Positions 1 through 6,371 of a stretch of DNA of 13,451 nt are shown in pieces. Where the stretch lies: the NCBI GenBank assembly GCA_050725495.1, contig JBOHHM010000297.1, positions 1-13,451 of the forward strand. Reading direction: 5' to 3'. The notes beneath the pieces were generated by a model. It did no database searches, had not been told where the DNA came from, and was given only the letters and a program-made list of their open reading frames with translations. This DNA is from JBOHHM01 sp050725495 (lineage in GTDB: Bacteria; Pseudomonadota; Gammaproteobacteria; Burkholderiales; Burkholderiaceae_C). Position numbers and translations under genes: made by a program. The stretch's first letter is position 1. Each line of letters starts with the position of its first letter.

Positions 1-1
1 C

Positions 2-580
2 CGCCTGGGTGGCCGCACCATGGTGCTGACGACCACCTTGCGGGCGCTGCGCAGCATTGGCGAGGCCTTGCAGAGCCGGTTTGAGGGGTCTGAGGCCATC
101 GAGGTGCTGGTCCAAGGCCAGTGGCCCAAGCGCCGCCTGATGGAGCGCTTTCGCGAGGGCTGTGCGCAAGGGCGGCCTGGTTGTGTGCTGGTCGCTTCCG
201 CCTCGTTCTGGGAGGGCGTGGATGTGCCCGGCGATGCGCTGCAACTGGTCATCATCGACAAGCTGCCGTTTCCGCCACCCAACGATCCGCTGGTGGAGGC
301 CCGCTCGCAGCGGCTGGAATCGGCCGGGCGCAGTTCGTTCAACGACTACTTTGTGCCCGAAGCCGCCGTGGCCCTGAAGCAGGGCGCGGGCCGCTTGATC
401 CGGCGCGAGTCCGACCGTGGGGTCTTGGCGGTGTGCGATGGCCGCCTGGCCAGCATGGGCTATGGCCGCCGCTTGCTGGCCGCCTTGCCACCGATGCGGC
501 GGCTTCAGTCGGAAGACGAATTTCTGACCGCGCTCGATGCCTTGAGCGCAACGGGTTTGCCCGCCGGCGCGGAGGGCTGA
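2..580 (+). CDS. DinG/YoaA-family ATP-dependent DNA helicase, C-terminal part (5' truncated by window)
   Basis: This is the carboxy-terminal half of an XPD-like superfamily 2 helicase; the frame is open from base 2, so the gene begins upstream. Numbering from the first visible Met (base 20): the sequence just before it (LGGRTMVLTTT) fits the first strand of helicase domain 2. ASFWEGVDVPGDALQ (about 60-75) is the motif V region, followed by the LPFPPPNDP loop at 82-90 typical of DinG/YoaA proteins. QGAGRLIRR (121-129) is motif VI with its arginine finger. The Walker A, the DEAH box and the FeS-cluster cysteines would lie outside the window. Family members unwind DNA 5' to 3' and act in replication-fork and R-loop repair. 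YoaA and DinG cannot be separated from this fragment. It ends 4 bp from the convergent bamD stop, and no terminator is visible between them. Confidence 0.85.
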   Translation, partial: RLGGRTMVLTTTLRALRSIGEALQSRFEGSEAIEVLVQGQWPKRRLMERFREGCAQGRPGCVLVASASFWEGVDVPGDALQLVIIDKLPFPPPNDPLVEARSQRLESAGRSSFNDYFVPEAAVALKQGAGRLIRRESDRGVLAVCDGRLASMGYGRRLLAALPPMRRLQSEDEFLTALDALSATGLPAGAEG

Positions 581-584
581 TGGA

Positions 585-1391
585 CTACCAGAGCTTCCAC
601 CAGGGATCAGAGCCGGATTTGAAGCCGCGGCTCAGGTACTCGCTTCGGGGGTAGCTCTTCTTCAGCACGCGCCGGCTGTCATCGCGCAGCTGGTCCAGGC
701 CCAGGGCGTCGTAGGACTGCGCCATGATGAACAAGGCTTCTTCCAGGGCGGGCACGTCTCGGTAGTCGGTCAGCGCGATCTGGGCGCGGCTGATGGCGGC
801 CACATAGGCGGCGCGCGAGTAGTAGTAGCGCGCCACATGGACTTCATACTGGGCCAGCGAATTGACGATGTAGGTCATGCGCTGGCGGGCGTCGGGCGTG
901 TAGCGAGAGTCCGGGAAGCGGGCAGCGAGCTCCTTGAACGACTCGAACGACTCCTTGGCGGCCTTCTGGTCGCGTTCCGACAGATCCTGACGCGAGACAA
1001 ACGAGAACAGGCCCAGGTTGTCGTTGAAATTCACAATGCCCTTGAGGTACAGCGCGTAGTCGAGCGCCGGGCTCGCAGGGTGCAGCTTCATGAAACGGTC
1101 GAGGGTGGCGATGGCCTGCGCCTGCTCCCCGGCCTTGTACTGCGCATAGGCCTTTTCCAGCTGGGCCTGCTGTGCCAGCGGGGTTCCGGCCGCGCGGCCC
1201 TCCAGTTTTTCCAGCAGCGGAATGGCCTTGTCGTAGCCACCGGAGCTGAGCTCGTCCTTGGCCTCGGCGTAAATCTTGTTCGGGCTCCAGCCCGCCGTCC
1301 TATCCTCGGGTGTCGAGGAGCATCCTGACAGCAAGGCCGCCAGACTGACCGCGGCCAAGGCGGGGGCAACCGATAATTTCGCTCGAAGCAT
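585..1391 (-). CDS. bamD: Outer membrane protein assembly factor BamD (lipoprotein)
   Basis: BamD is the essential lipoprotein of the BAM complex; it sits on the periplasmic face of the outer membrane, contacts BamA and helps insert beta-barrel proteins. The protein is 268 aa from this start. It has a basic, hydrophobic signal peptide ending in the lipobox LSGC (residues 21-24), so Cys24 is the likely lipidated residue. TPR-like helical repeats fill the rest, for example the segments around YDKAIPLLEKL and FMKLHPASPALDYAL. Family length is about 245-270 aa. I chose the ATG at 1391 because AAGAAGG stands 9 nt upstream of it. The longer start at 1421 has no ribosome-binding site, and a TATAAT box ends 2 bp before it, so it may not be transcribed. 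The gene diverges from rluD, as it does in Escherichia coli (yfiO/rluD). Confidence 0.95.
   Translation of the reverse strand: MLRAKLSVAPALAAVSLAALLSGCSSTPEDRTAGWSPNKIYAEAKDELSSGGYDKAIPLLEKLEGRAAGTPLAQQAQLEKAYAQYKAGEQAQAIATLDRFMKLHPASPALDYALYLKGIVNFNDNLGLFSFVSRQDLSERDQKAAKESFESFKELAARFPDSRYTPDARQRMTYIVNSLAQYEVHVARYYYSRAAYVAAISRAQIALTDYRDVPALEEALFIMAQSYDALGLDQLRDDSRRVLKKSYPRSEYLSRGFKSGSDPWWKLW
1372..1377 (+). promoter_or_regulatory. Weak candidate -10 box for rluD
   Basis: GATAAT (5 of 6 matches to TATAAT) stands 28 bp before the proposed TTG start of rluD, inside the bamD signal-peptide codons. No good -35 hexamer is found at 16-18 bp; CTGACC at 1345-1350 would need a 21-bp spacer. It is listed because rluD needs a promoter and this is the best local match. 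Confidence is low. Confidence 0.2.
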
Positions 1392-1405
1392 CACGGACAA
1401 CCTTC

Positions 1406-2428
1406 TTGAAACAAAGCCCATTGATTATATCGAGCGACCCTTTTGACAAGCCTGTCGCCGAAACCACCGATGACGGCGCCGAGGCGGGGGCCGAGGTCGA
1501 ACTGCGCGAGCTGGTGATGGGCGAGGCCCAGCATGGCGAACGACTGGATCGGGCGCTGGCTGTGCTGGTACCCGAATTTTCGCGCAGTTACCTTCAGCAG
1601 CTGATTGAAGCCGGCGCCGTGAGCCTCAACGGTGTCGTCGCCCGCAAGCCTTCTGTGCGCATCAAGATCGACGACCGGGGCGTGATCGAGCTGCGGCCGA
1701 CGCCGCAAAGCCAGGCGTTCAGGCCCGAGCCCATGGCCATGGATGTGGTGTTCGAGGACGAGCATCTGCTGGTGATCAACAAGCCGGCCGGGCTGGTCGT
1801 GCATCCGGCGCCCGGCAACTGGAGCGGCACGCTGCTCAACGGCTTGCTGGCGCGCGACGACAAGGCCGCGCTGCTGCCCCGTGCCGGCATCGTGCACCGG
1901 CTGGACAAGGATACCAGCGGCCTGATGGTGGTGGCCCGCAGCCGTGCCGTGATGGACGCGCTGGTGCAGCTGATCGCGGCACGTGAGGTCAGCCGGCAGT
2001 ACCTGGCGCTGGCGCATCGCGCATGGGAGGGGGCGCAGCGGCGCCTGGTCGAGGCGCCGATAGGCCGCGATCCGCGCAACCGGCTGCGCATGGCGGTCGT
2101 CGATCTGAATCACAACGCCGGCAAGCCCGCCAGCACCGGTTTTGAGCTGCTGCAAAATTGTGAGCAAGGTTGCTGGGTGCGCTGTACCCTGCAGACCGGG
2201 CGGACGCACCAGATCCGGGTCCACATGGCCTCGATCGGTCATCCCCTGGTGGCCGACGAGTTGTATGGCGGCGCACTGGCAGCGGGGCTGCAGCGACAGG
2301 CCCTGCATGCGTTTCGCCTGGCCTTTGTTCATCCCGTGACGCAGCGGCCGCTGGAGTTTCATGCGCCTGTGCCCGACGATTTGGGGCAGGCGCTGCGGGC
2401 CTGGGGGCTGCGTTACAATGGGATCTGA
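1406..2428 (+). CDS. rluD: 23S rRNA pseudouridine(1911/1915/1917) synthase RluD
   Basis: RluD converts three uridines in helix 69 of 23S rRNA to pseudouridine and is important for late 50S assembly and release-factor function. The protein is 340 aa from TTG 1406 (E. coli form 326 aa). An S4 RNA-binding domain covers about residues 42-98 (ERLDRALAVLVPEFSRS onward). The catalytic RluA-type domain carries HRLDKDTSGL (164-173) with catalytic Asp167, and TGRTHQIRVHM near 264-274. The start is uncertain: there is no in-frame ATG until codon 38 (1517), and that would remove the first strand of the S4 region (VELRELVMGEAQHG). TTG 1406, with only a weak GGA 8 nt upstream, or TTG 1421 is therefore likely. 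It diverges from bamD. The pgeF/yfiH gene that often follows rluD is absent here; scpB comes next. Confidence 0.94.
   Translation: MKQSPLIISSDPFDKPVAETTDDGAEAGAEVELRELVMGEAQHGERLDRALAVLVPEFSRSYLQQLIEAGAVSLNGVVARKPSVRIKIDDRGVIELRPTPQSQAFRPEPMAMDVVFEDEHLLVINKPAGLVVHPAPGNWSGTLLNGLLARDDKAALLPRAGIVHRLDKDTSGLMVVARSRAVMDALVQLIAAREVSRQYLALAHRAWEGAQRRLVEAPIGRDPRNRLRMAVVDLNHNAGKPASTGFELLQNCEQGCWVRCTLQTGRTHQIRVHMASIGHPLVADELYGGALAAGLQRQALHAFRLAFVHPVTQRPLEFHAPVPDDLGQALRAWGLRYNGI
1424..1429 (-). promoter_or_regulatory. Candidate -10 box of the bamD promoter
   Basis: The minus strand reads a perfect TATAAT here. A TTGTCA hexamer (5 of 6 matches to the -35 consensus) lies at 1449-1444, but the spacer is only 14 bp; at 17 bp spacing the hexamer is a poor GGCTTG. 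Initiation near 1417 would give a leader of about 26 nt with the AAGAAGG site before the ATG at 1391. The box lies inside the first codons of rluD. Confidence 0.4.
2414..2419 (+). promoter_or_regulatory. Weak candidate -10 box (TACAAT) in the rluD 3' end, for scpB-rluB
   Basis: TACAAT (5 of 6 matches) sits just before the rluD stop in GC-rich surroundings. No recognisable -35 lies at 16-18 bp. If used, transcription would start near 2426 and make a leader of about 140 nt for scpB that contains all the short hairpins of the 2429-2543 gap. A weak call from one hexamer. Confidence 0.22.
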
Positions 2429-2543
2429 AGGCCAGAAGGCCTGCGCCCCCAGGCGAATCCGCCTGGTGCACGCGTTGCACAGCTTTCCCGTTGCCTGCAA
2501 TGCAGCGAATTGAATCGCCCCTGATTTTTGCGCCAGATGGCGC
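2429..2543 (+). other. rluD-scpB gap with a series of short perfect hairpins
   Basis: The 137-bp gap contains no gene. It holds five perfect short inverted repeats: AGGCC/GGCCT at 2429-2442 (loop AGAA); CCAGGCG/CGCCTGG at 2449-2466 (loop AATC); GTGCA/TGCAC at 2466-2480; CTGC/GCAG at 2495-2505; and GCGCC/GGCGC at 2530-2543 (loop AGAT) followed by CTTTTCC. The last resembles a weak intrinsic terminator; the second is the most stable but has no T tract. They may end rluD transcription or form structure in an scpB leader. In GC-rich DNA, stems of 4-5 bp arise easily by chance. Confidence 0.4.
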
Positions 2544-2565
2544 CTTTTCCCGGAATCGCAACAAG

Positions 2566-3240
2566 ATGAATACGGCGGATGCCAGGCGCGTCCTCGAAAC
2601 TGCCTTGATCTGTTCGCAGCAGCCCTTGTCGGTGCGCGAACTGCGTGTCCTGTTCAACGATGAGCTGGGCGCCGACACCATCAAATCATTGCTGCAGGAT
2701 CTTCACCACGACTGGGCGCAGCGCGGCGTCGAGCTGGTCCATGTGGCCACGGGCTGGCGTTTCCAGAGCCGTCCCGAAATGCGCGAGTACCTGGACCGGC
2801 TGCATCCCGAGAAGCCTCCCAAATACACCCGGGCCACCTTGGAAACGCTGGCCATCATTGCCTACCGCCAGCCCGTGACCCGGGGCGACATGGAAGACAT
2901 CCGCGGCGTCACCATCAACACCCAGATCCTCAAGCAGCTCGAAGATCGTGGTTGGGTGGAGGTGATAGGCCATCGGGAAGCGGCGGGCCGTCCGGCCCTG
3001 TTTGCCACCACCCGGCAGTTCCTGGACGACCTCGGCATCGAATCGCTGGACCAACTTCCCGTACTGGACAGTCCGGCCCGCCAGGCCAGTGCCCTCGAAT
3101 CGCTGAACCAGCTGGAGGATGCCGCCCAGCCGGTCCTGCCCATCGAAGACGCGATGCTCGAGCAGTCCGACGAACTCATGGCCCTGGCCAGCGTCAATAC
3201 CGCGGGCCATCAGGCCGCACCCACCGGGACCCCCGCATGA
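2566..3240 (+). CDS. scpB: Segregation and condensation protein ScpB
   Basis: ScpB is the winged-helix kleisin-associated subunit of the SMC-ScpAB condensin, which organises and separates the chromosome. The protein is 224 aa. Two winged-helix domains are seen: about 1-80 (MNTADARRVLETALICSQQ) and 85-160. The family signature TLETLAIIAYRQPVTRGD lies at 91-108, and GRPALFATTRQFLDDLGI at 141-158. An acidic, poorly conserved tail follows. I chose ATG 2566 because family homology begins exactly there; GGAA stands 10 nt upstream. An in-frame ATG at 2500 would add 22 residues of no family character. The stop overlaps the rluB start (ATGA). scpB next to an rluB/rsuA-type gene is a common arrangement, but scpA, its usual neighbour in many bacteria, is not upstream here and is presumably elsewhere in the genome. 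Confidence 0.93.
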   Translation: MNTADARRVLETALICSQQPLSVRELRVLFNDELGADTIKSLLQDLHHDWAQRGVELVHVATGWRFQSRPEMREYLDRLHPEKPPKYTRATLETLAIIAYRQPVTRGDMEDIRGVTINTQILKQLEDRGWVEVIGHREAAGRPALFATTRQFLDDLGIESLDQLPVLDSPARQASALESLNQLEDAAQPVLPIEDAMLEQSDELMALASVNTAGHQAAPTGTPA

Positions 3241-4631
3241 ACGAACCTACCCCTGGCGTGGCGACCCCGCCCCCCGTCGACGATTCCGAAGAAAGAACGG
3301 CTGCAGCTCCGGCGCAGCGGGCGGATGCCACTCTTGAACTGATAGCGGATGAGACTGATGACCGACCCGCTGATGCTGGTCAGGGGCAGTCCCCGATTGC
3401 CGACGCGCCCGCGCCGGCCCTGTCCAACCGCTTTGCCGACGTGGTCTCGGGTCAGTTCGATGCCGACGAGGAAATGGCCGACCTGGCGGCCCCGAAGCGC
3501 GTGCTGGCGCCCCAGGCCGAAACCCCCAAGCTGCACAAAGTGCTGGCCCAGGCTGGCCTCGGTTCACGGCTGGAGATGGAGCAGCTCATCATGGAGGGTC
3601 GCATCTCGGTCAACAACGAGCCGGCCCACATTGGGCAGCGCATCCAGTTCGGCGACCAGGTCAAGGTCAATGGCAAGCCGATCCGGTTCCGCATCGAGTC
3701 GCCGCCGGCTCGTGTGATTGCCTATCACAAGCCGGTGGGCGAGGTGGTGACGCACGACGATCCCCAGAACCGTCCCACGGTGTTTCGCAAGCTGCCCAAG
3801 CTCTACCAGGGCAAGTGGCAGTCGGTGGGGCGGCTGGATCTGAACACGGAAGGCCTGCTGCTGTTCACGAGTTCGGGTGAGCTGGCCAACAAACTGATGC
3901 ACCCCCGCTTTGGACTTGAGCGCGAATACGCCGTGCGGGTGCTGGGTGCCCTGAGCAACGAGGAAAAGCAGCGGCTGCTCGACGGCGTCAAACTCGACGA
4001 CGGGCAGGCCCAGTTCGGCTCGATCGAAGATGGTGGCGGTGAAGGCTCCAACTGCTGGTACCGGGTGACGATTTCCGAGGGACGCAACCGCGAAGTGCGC
4101 CGCATGTTCGAGGCGGTCGGCCACGCGGTCAGCCGCCTGATCCGCATCCGCTATGGCGCCATGGTGCTGCCGCGCGGTCTCAAGCGCGGCGCCTGGATGG
4201 AGCTCGATGAGCGCGATATTCGCGCGCTGATGCAGGCCGCCGGTGTGCAGAGTGGCGAACGTACGGGCGAGGGCGGCGAGGCCCAAGCCTCGGGGCGTGA
4301 AGGAGCGGGGCGCGGCGAGCGCAATCGACGCCGTGGCGGACGCGGCGGCGGTCCGCGTGGTGCGGCGGAGGGGCAGCGTTCGCCCAACGGTCCCGGCAGC
4401 AATGGCGCCGGTCAAGGCCAGCCAAGGCGCAAGGACCGCCCCGAGCGTGGGGATCGCCAAGGCGGCAGCGTCCAACCCGATCCCATGAAAACCTCCCTGG
4501 GCTACATCGGTGCCGACAGCTTCAACCGCCAGCGTCAGGGCCAGCGGCGCGGTGGTGGCGGTGGTGGCGGTGGTGGCGGTGGAATGGGCGGCATGGGCGG
4601 TGGTGGTCAGCGTCGCGGCCGGGGCCGCTGA
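3237..4631 (+). CDS. rluB: 23S rRNA pseudouridine(2605) synthase RluB, with long N- and C-terminal extensions
   Basis: RluB makes the pseudouridine at U2605 in the 23S peptidyl-transferase region. The protein is 464 aa against about 290 in E. coli. Residues 1-95 are an acidic, Ala/Pro-rich, probably disordered extension. An S4 domain follows (about 97-145, LHKVLAQAGLGSRLEMEQL). The RsuA-type catalytic domain (about 158-335) has VGRLDLNTEGLLLF at 197-210 with catalytic Asp201, and EGRNREVRRMFEAVGH at 281-296. Residues 340-464 are Arg/Gly-rich with an 11-glycine run at 439-449; between these parts sits a non-repetitive PDPMKTSLGYIGADSF (414-429). The start overlaps the scpB stop (ATGA), so the two are probably translationally coupled. 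Related RluE/RluF or RsuA are less likely given the EGRNREVRR motif and the scpB linkage. No convincing terminator follows. Confidence 0.92.
   Translation: MNEPTPGVATPPPVDDSEERTAAAPAQRADATLELIADETDDRPADAGQGQSPIADAPAPALSNRFADVVSGQFDADEEMADLAAPKRVLAPQAETPKLHKVLAQAGLGSRLEMEQLIMEGRISVNNEPAHIGQRIQFGDQVKVNGKPIRFRIESPPARVIAYHKPVGEVVTHDDPQNRPTVFRKLPKLYQGKWQSVGRLDLNTEGLLLFTSSGELANKLMHPRFGLEREYAVRVLGALSNEEKQRLLDGVKLDDGQAQFGSIEDGGGEGSNCWYRVTISEGRNREVRRMFEAVGHAVSRLIRIRYGAMVLPRGLKRGAWMELDERDIRALMQAAGVQSGERTGEGGEAQASGREGAGRGERNRRRGGRGGGPRGAAEGQRSPNGPGSNGAGQGQPRRKDRPERGDRQGGSVQPDPMKTSLGYIGADSFNRQRQGQRRGGGGGGGGGGGMGGMGGGGQRRGRGR
4551..4583 (+). repeat. GGTGGTGGC tandem repeat encoding the polyglycine run of RluB
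   Basis: Three exact 9-bp units GGTGGTGGC (4551-4577) and a partial GGTGGA encode 11 glycines. An ATGGGCGGC/ATGGGCGGT pair at 4584-4601 gives MGGMGG. Units of 3 and 9 bp keep the frame, so replication slippage would change only the glycine count. A short coding microsatellite, not a CRISPR. Confidence 0.85.
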
Positions 4632-4712
4632 AGCCGCCAGGCTCCAGGCCGTCTTTGTCCCTTGTTCCATTGCGCTTTTGCCTCGATTCACGGGAAAGTC
4701 ATGCGAACAGGT

Positions 4713-4718
4713 TAAAAT
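4713..4718 (+). promoter_or_regulatory. Candidate -10 box of the ndk promoter
   Basis: The 142-bp gap between rluB and ndk becomes AT-rich toward ndk. TAAAAT (5 of 6 matches) lies 55 bp before the ndk ATG. There is no good -35 at 16-18 bp (TTCACG at 4687 would need 20 bp). Start of transcription near 4725 would place a small hairpin, TGCCC-AAT-GGGCA at 4728-4740, at the very 5' end of the leader. Otherwise the gap holds nothing recognisable, and no clear terminator for rluB. Confidence 0.35.
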
Positions 4719-4773
4719 GTAAAGCTTTGCCCAATGGGCAGAAGACCAATAAATCAAGTTCAGGAAAATCAAA

Positions 4774-5199
4774 ATGGCTATCGAACGCACTCTCTCCATC
4801 ATCAAGCCCGACGCCGTGGCCAAGAATGTCATCGGCCAGATTTACGCCCGTTTCGAGGCCGCCGGCCTGAAAGTGGTGGCTGCCAAGATGGCTCACCTGT
4901 CCCGCCGTGAAGCCGAGGCCTTTTACGCCGTTCACAAGGAGCGCCCCTTCTTCAGGGGCCTCGTGGAGTTCATGATCTCCGGCCCGGTCATGATCCAGGC
5001 GCTTGAAGGCGAAGACGCCATTCTGAAAAACCGCGACCTGATGGGTGCGACCGACCCCAAGAAGGCGGATGCTGGCACCATTCGCGCCGACTTTGCCGAC
5101 AGCATCGACGCCAACGCCGTGCATGGCTCCGACGCGCCCGAAACCGCCGAGGTCGAAGTGAGCTTCTTCTTCCCTGGCATGAACGTTTATTCGCGCTAA
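4774..5199 (+). CDS. ndk: Nucleoside diphosphate kinase
   Basis: Ndk transfers the gamma phosphate from ATP to nucleoside diphosphates by a phosphohistidine ping-pong mechanism, balancing NTP and dNTP pools in the cytoplasm. The protein is 141 aa, the normal bacterial length. The N-terminus ERTLSIIKPDAV (4-15) is the family start, with the conserved Lys11. NAVHGSDA (114-121) contains catalytic His117, at the same number as in E. coli. RPFF (57-60) and the Arg/Asn positions of the nucleotide pocket are also present. AGGAA lies 7 nt before the ATG, a good ribosome-binding site. The gene has its own AT-rich leader and stands 20 bp before rlmN; ndk-rlmN-pilW is a common proteobacterial order, so it probably heads the long downstream series. 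Confidence 0.97.
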   Translation: MAIERTLSIIKPDAVAKNVIGQIYARFEAAGLKVVAAKMAHLSRREAEAFYAVHKERPFFRGLVEFMISGPVMIQALEGEDAILKNRDLMGATDPKKADAGTIRADFADSIDANAVHGSDAPETAEVEVSFFFPGMNVYSR

Positions 5200-5219
5200 T
5201 CGCGCGGATTTCCCATGCA

Positions 5220-6368
5220 ATGACGGCCAACCTGCTTGATCACGATCTCGAGGGCTTGGCCGCCTTTTGCGAGCGGCTCGGGGAAAAACGATTCCGGGCC
5301 ACCCAGCTGTTTCGCTGGATTCACCAGAAGGGTGCCTCTGATTTCGATCAGATGAGCGACCTGGCCAAATCCCTGCGTGAAAAGCTCAAGGTCGGCGCCC
5401 GCATCCAGGGCCTGCCGGTCATCACCCAGCATGAATCGGCCGACGGCACCATCAAGTGGCTGTTTGACGTCGGCGACGGCAACGCGGTCGAAGCGGTTTT
5501 CATCCCCGAGGACGACCGGGGCACGCTGTGCATCTCGTCCCAAGCGGGCTGCGCTGTGGGCTGCCGCTTCTGTTCCACGGGCCACCAGGGCTTCAGCCGC
5601 AATCTCAGCACCGGCGAAATCATCGCGCAGCTGTGGTTTGCCGAGCATTTTCTGCGCAAGCGCCTGGGCAGTGCCGAGCGCGTCATCTCCAACGTGGTGA
5701 TGATGGGCATGGGCGAGCCGCTGCAGAACTATTCGGCCCTGGTGCCTGCGCTTCGCATGATGCTCGACGACCACGGCTACGGCCTGTCGCGTCGCCGCGT
5801 CACGGTGTCCACCTCCGGCGTGGTGCCGATGATCGACCGGCTGGGCGAGGATTGCCCGGTGGCGCTGGCCGTGTCGCTGCATGCGCCCAATGACGATCTG
5901 CGTGACAACCTTGTGCCGCTGAACCGCAAATACCCGCTGGCCGAGCTGCTCGACGCCTGCAACCGCTACCTCGTTCACGCACCGCGCGACTTCATCACCT
6001 TTGAATACTGCATGCTCGACGGCGTGAACGATCAGCCTGAACATGCTCAGCAGCTGGTCCGGTTGGTGAAGCAGCATGCAGGGCAGGGCGTTTCATGCAA
6101 GTTCAACCTGATTCCCTTCAACCCCTTCCCGGAATCGGGCCTGACCCGCTCTGCACATCATCAGGTGGTTGCCTTTGCCAAGATCCTCAGCGAGGCTGGT
6201 ATTGTGACGACCGTGCGCAAAACGCGAGGCGACGATATCGACGCTGCCTGCGGTCAGTTGGCGGGCGATGTGAAGGACCGTACCCGGGTCGGTGAACGCA
6301 TGGCCCAGCAGCGCACCGTGATGTTGAAACCTGTCAAGGCATTCGCTGTCGACACCAAGGAGGCTTGA
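5220..6368 (+). CDS. rlmN: Dual-specificity 23S rRNA A2503 / tRNA A37 C2-methyltransferase RlmN
   Basis: RlmN is a radical-SAM enzyme that methylates C2 of A2503 in 23S rRNA and of A37 in some tRNAs, affecting translational accuracy. The protein is 382 aa, typical. The 4Fe-4S motif CAVGCRFC gives Cys111, Cys115 and Cys118. Cys104 and Cys344 (in DIDAACGQL) align with the two catalytic cysteines of E. coli RlmN (118 and 355), so the methyl-transfer pair is intact. MMGMGEPLQN (161-170) is the SAM-binding GEP motif. The N-terminal helical RNA-binding region is present (RFRATQLFRWIHQKG, 24-38). Start ATG 5220 has only GGA 11 nt upstream; an ATG at 5215 is in another frame. The pilW start follows the stop after 3 nt. 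Confidence 0.96.
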   Translation: MTANLLDHDLEGLAAFCERLGEKRFRATQLFRWIHQKGASDFDQMSDLAKSLREKLKVGARIQGLPVITQHESADGTIKWLFDVGDGNAVEAVFIPEDDRGTLCISSQAGCAVGCRFCSTGHQGFSRNLSTGEIIAQLWFAEHFLRKRLGSAERVISNVVMMGMGEPLQNYSALVPALRMMLDDHGYGLSRRRVTVSTSGVVPMIDRLGEDCPVALAVSLHAPNDDLRDNLVPLNRKYPLAELLDACNRYLVHAPRDFITFEYCMLDGVNDQPEHAQQLVRLVKQHAGQGVSCKFNLIPFNPFPESGLTRSAHHQVVAFAKILSEAGIVTTVRKTRGDDIDAACGQLAGDVKDRTRVGERMAQQRTVMLKPVKAFAVDTKEA

Positions 6369-6371
6369 GCC

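Noticed and set aside
1443..1448. Perfect plus-strand TTGACA as a -35 box inside rluD
   Set aside because: No acceptable -10 lies 15-19 bp downstream, and transcription from it would start after the rluD start codon.
1391..2500. Minus-strand open frame (369 codons) opposite rluD, which would be in line with bamD
   Set aside because: The plus strand encodes an intact RluD with catalytic Asp and S4 domain; the minus translation is His/Gln-rich noise.
4551..4601. Short regular repeats that might be taken for a CRISPR or structural array
   Set aside because: Units are 9 bp, contiguous and in frame, encoding glycine in RluB; there are no spacers.
4632..4773. Possible riboswitch or small RNA before ndk
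   Set aside because: Apart from one -10-like hexamer, a 5-bp hairpin and the ribosome-binding site, no known aptamer core or stable multi-stem fold is visible.
3564..4832. Minus-strand open frame (422 codons) opposite rluB, rich in Ala and Thr
   Set aside because: Antisense shadow of the RluB catalytic core and its Arg/Gly tail; the Ala-Thr repeats are just the complement of glycine codons.
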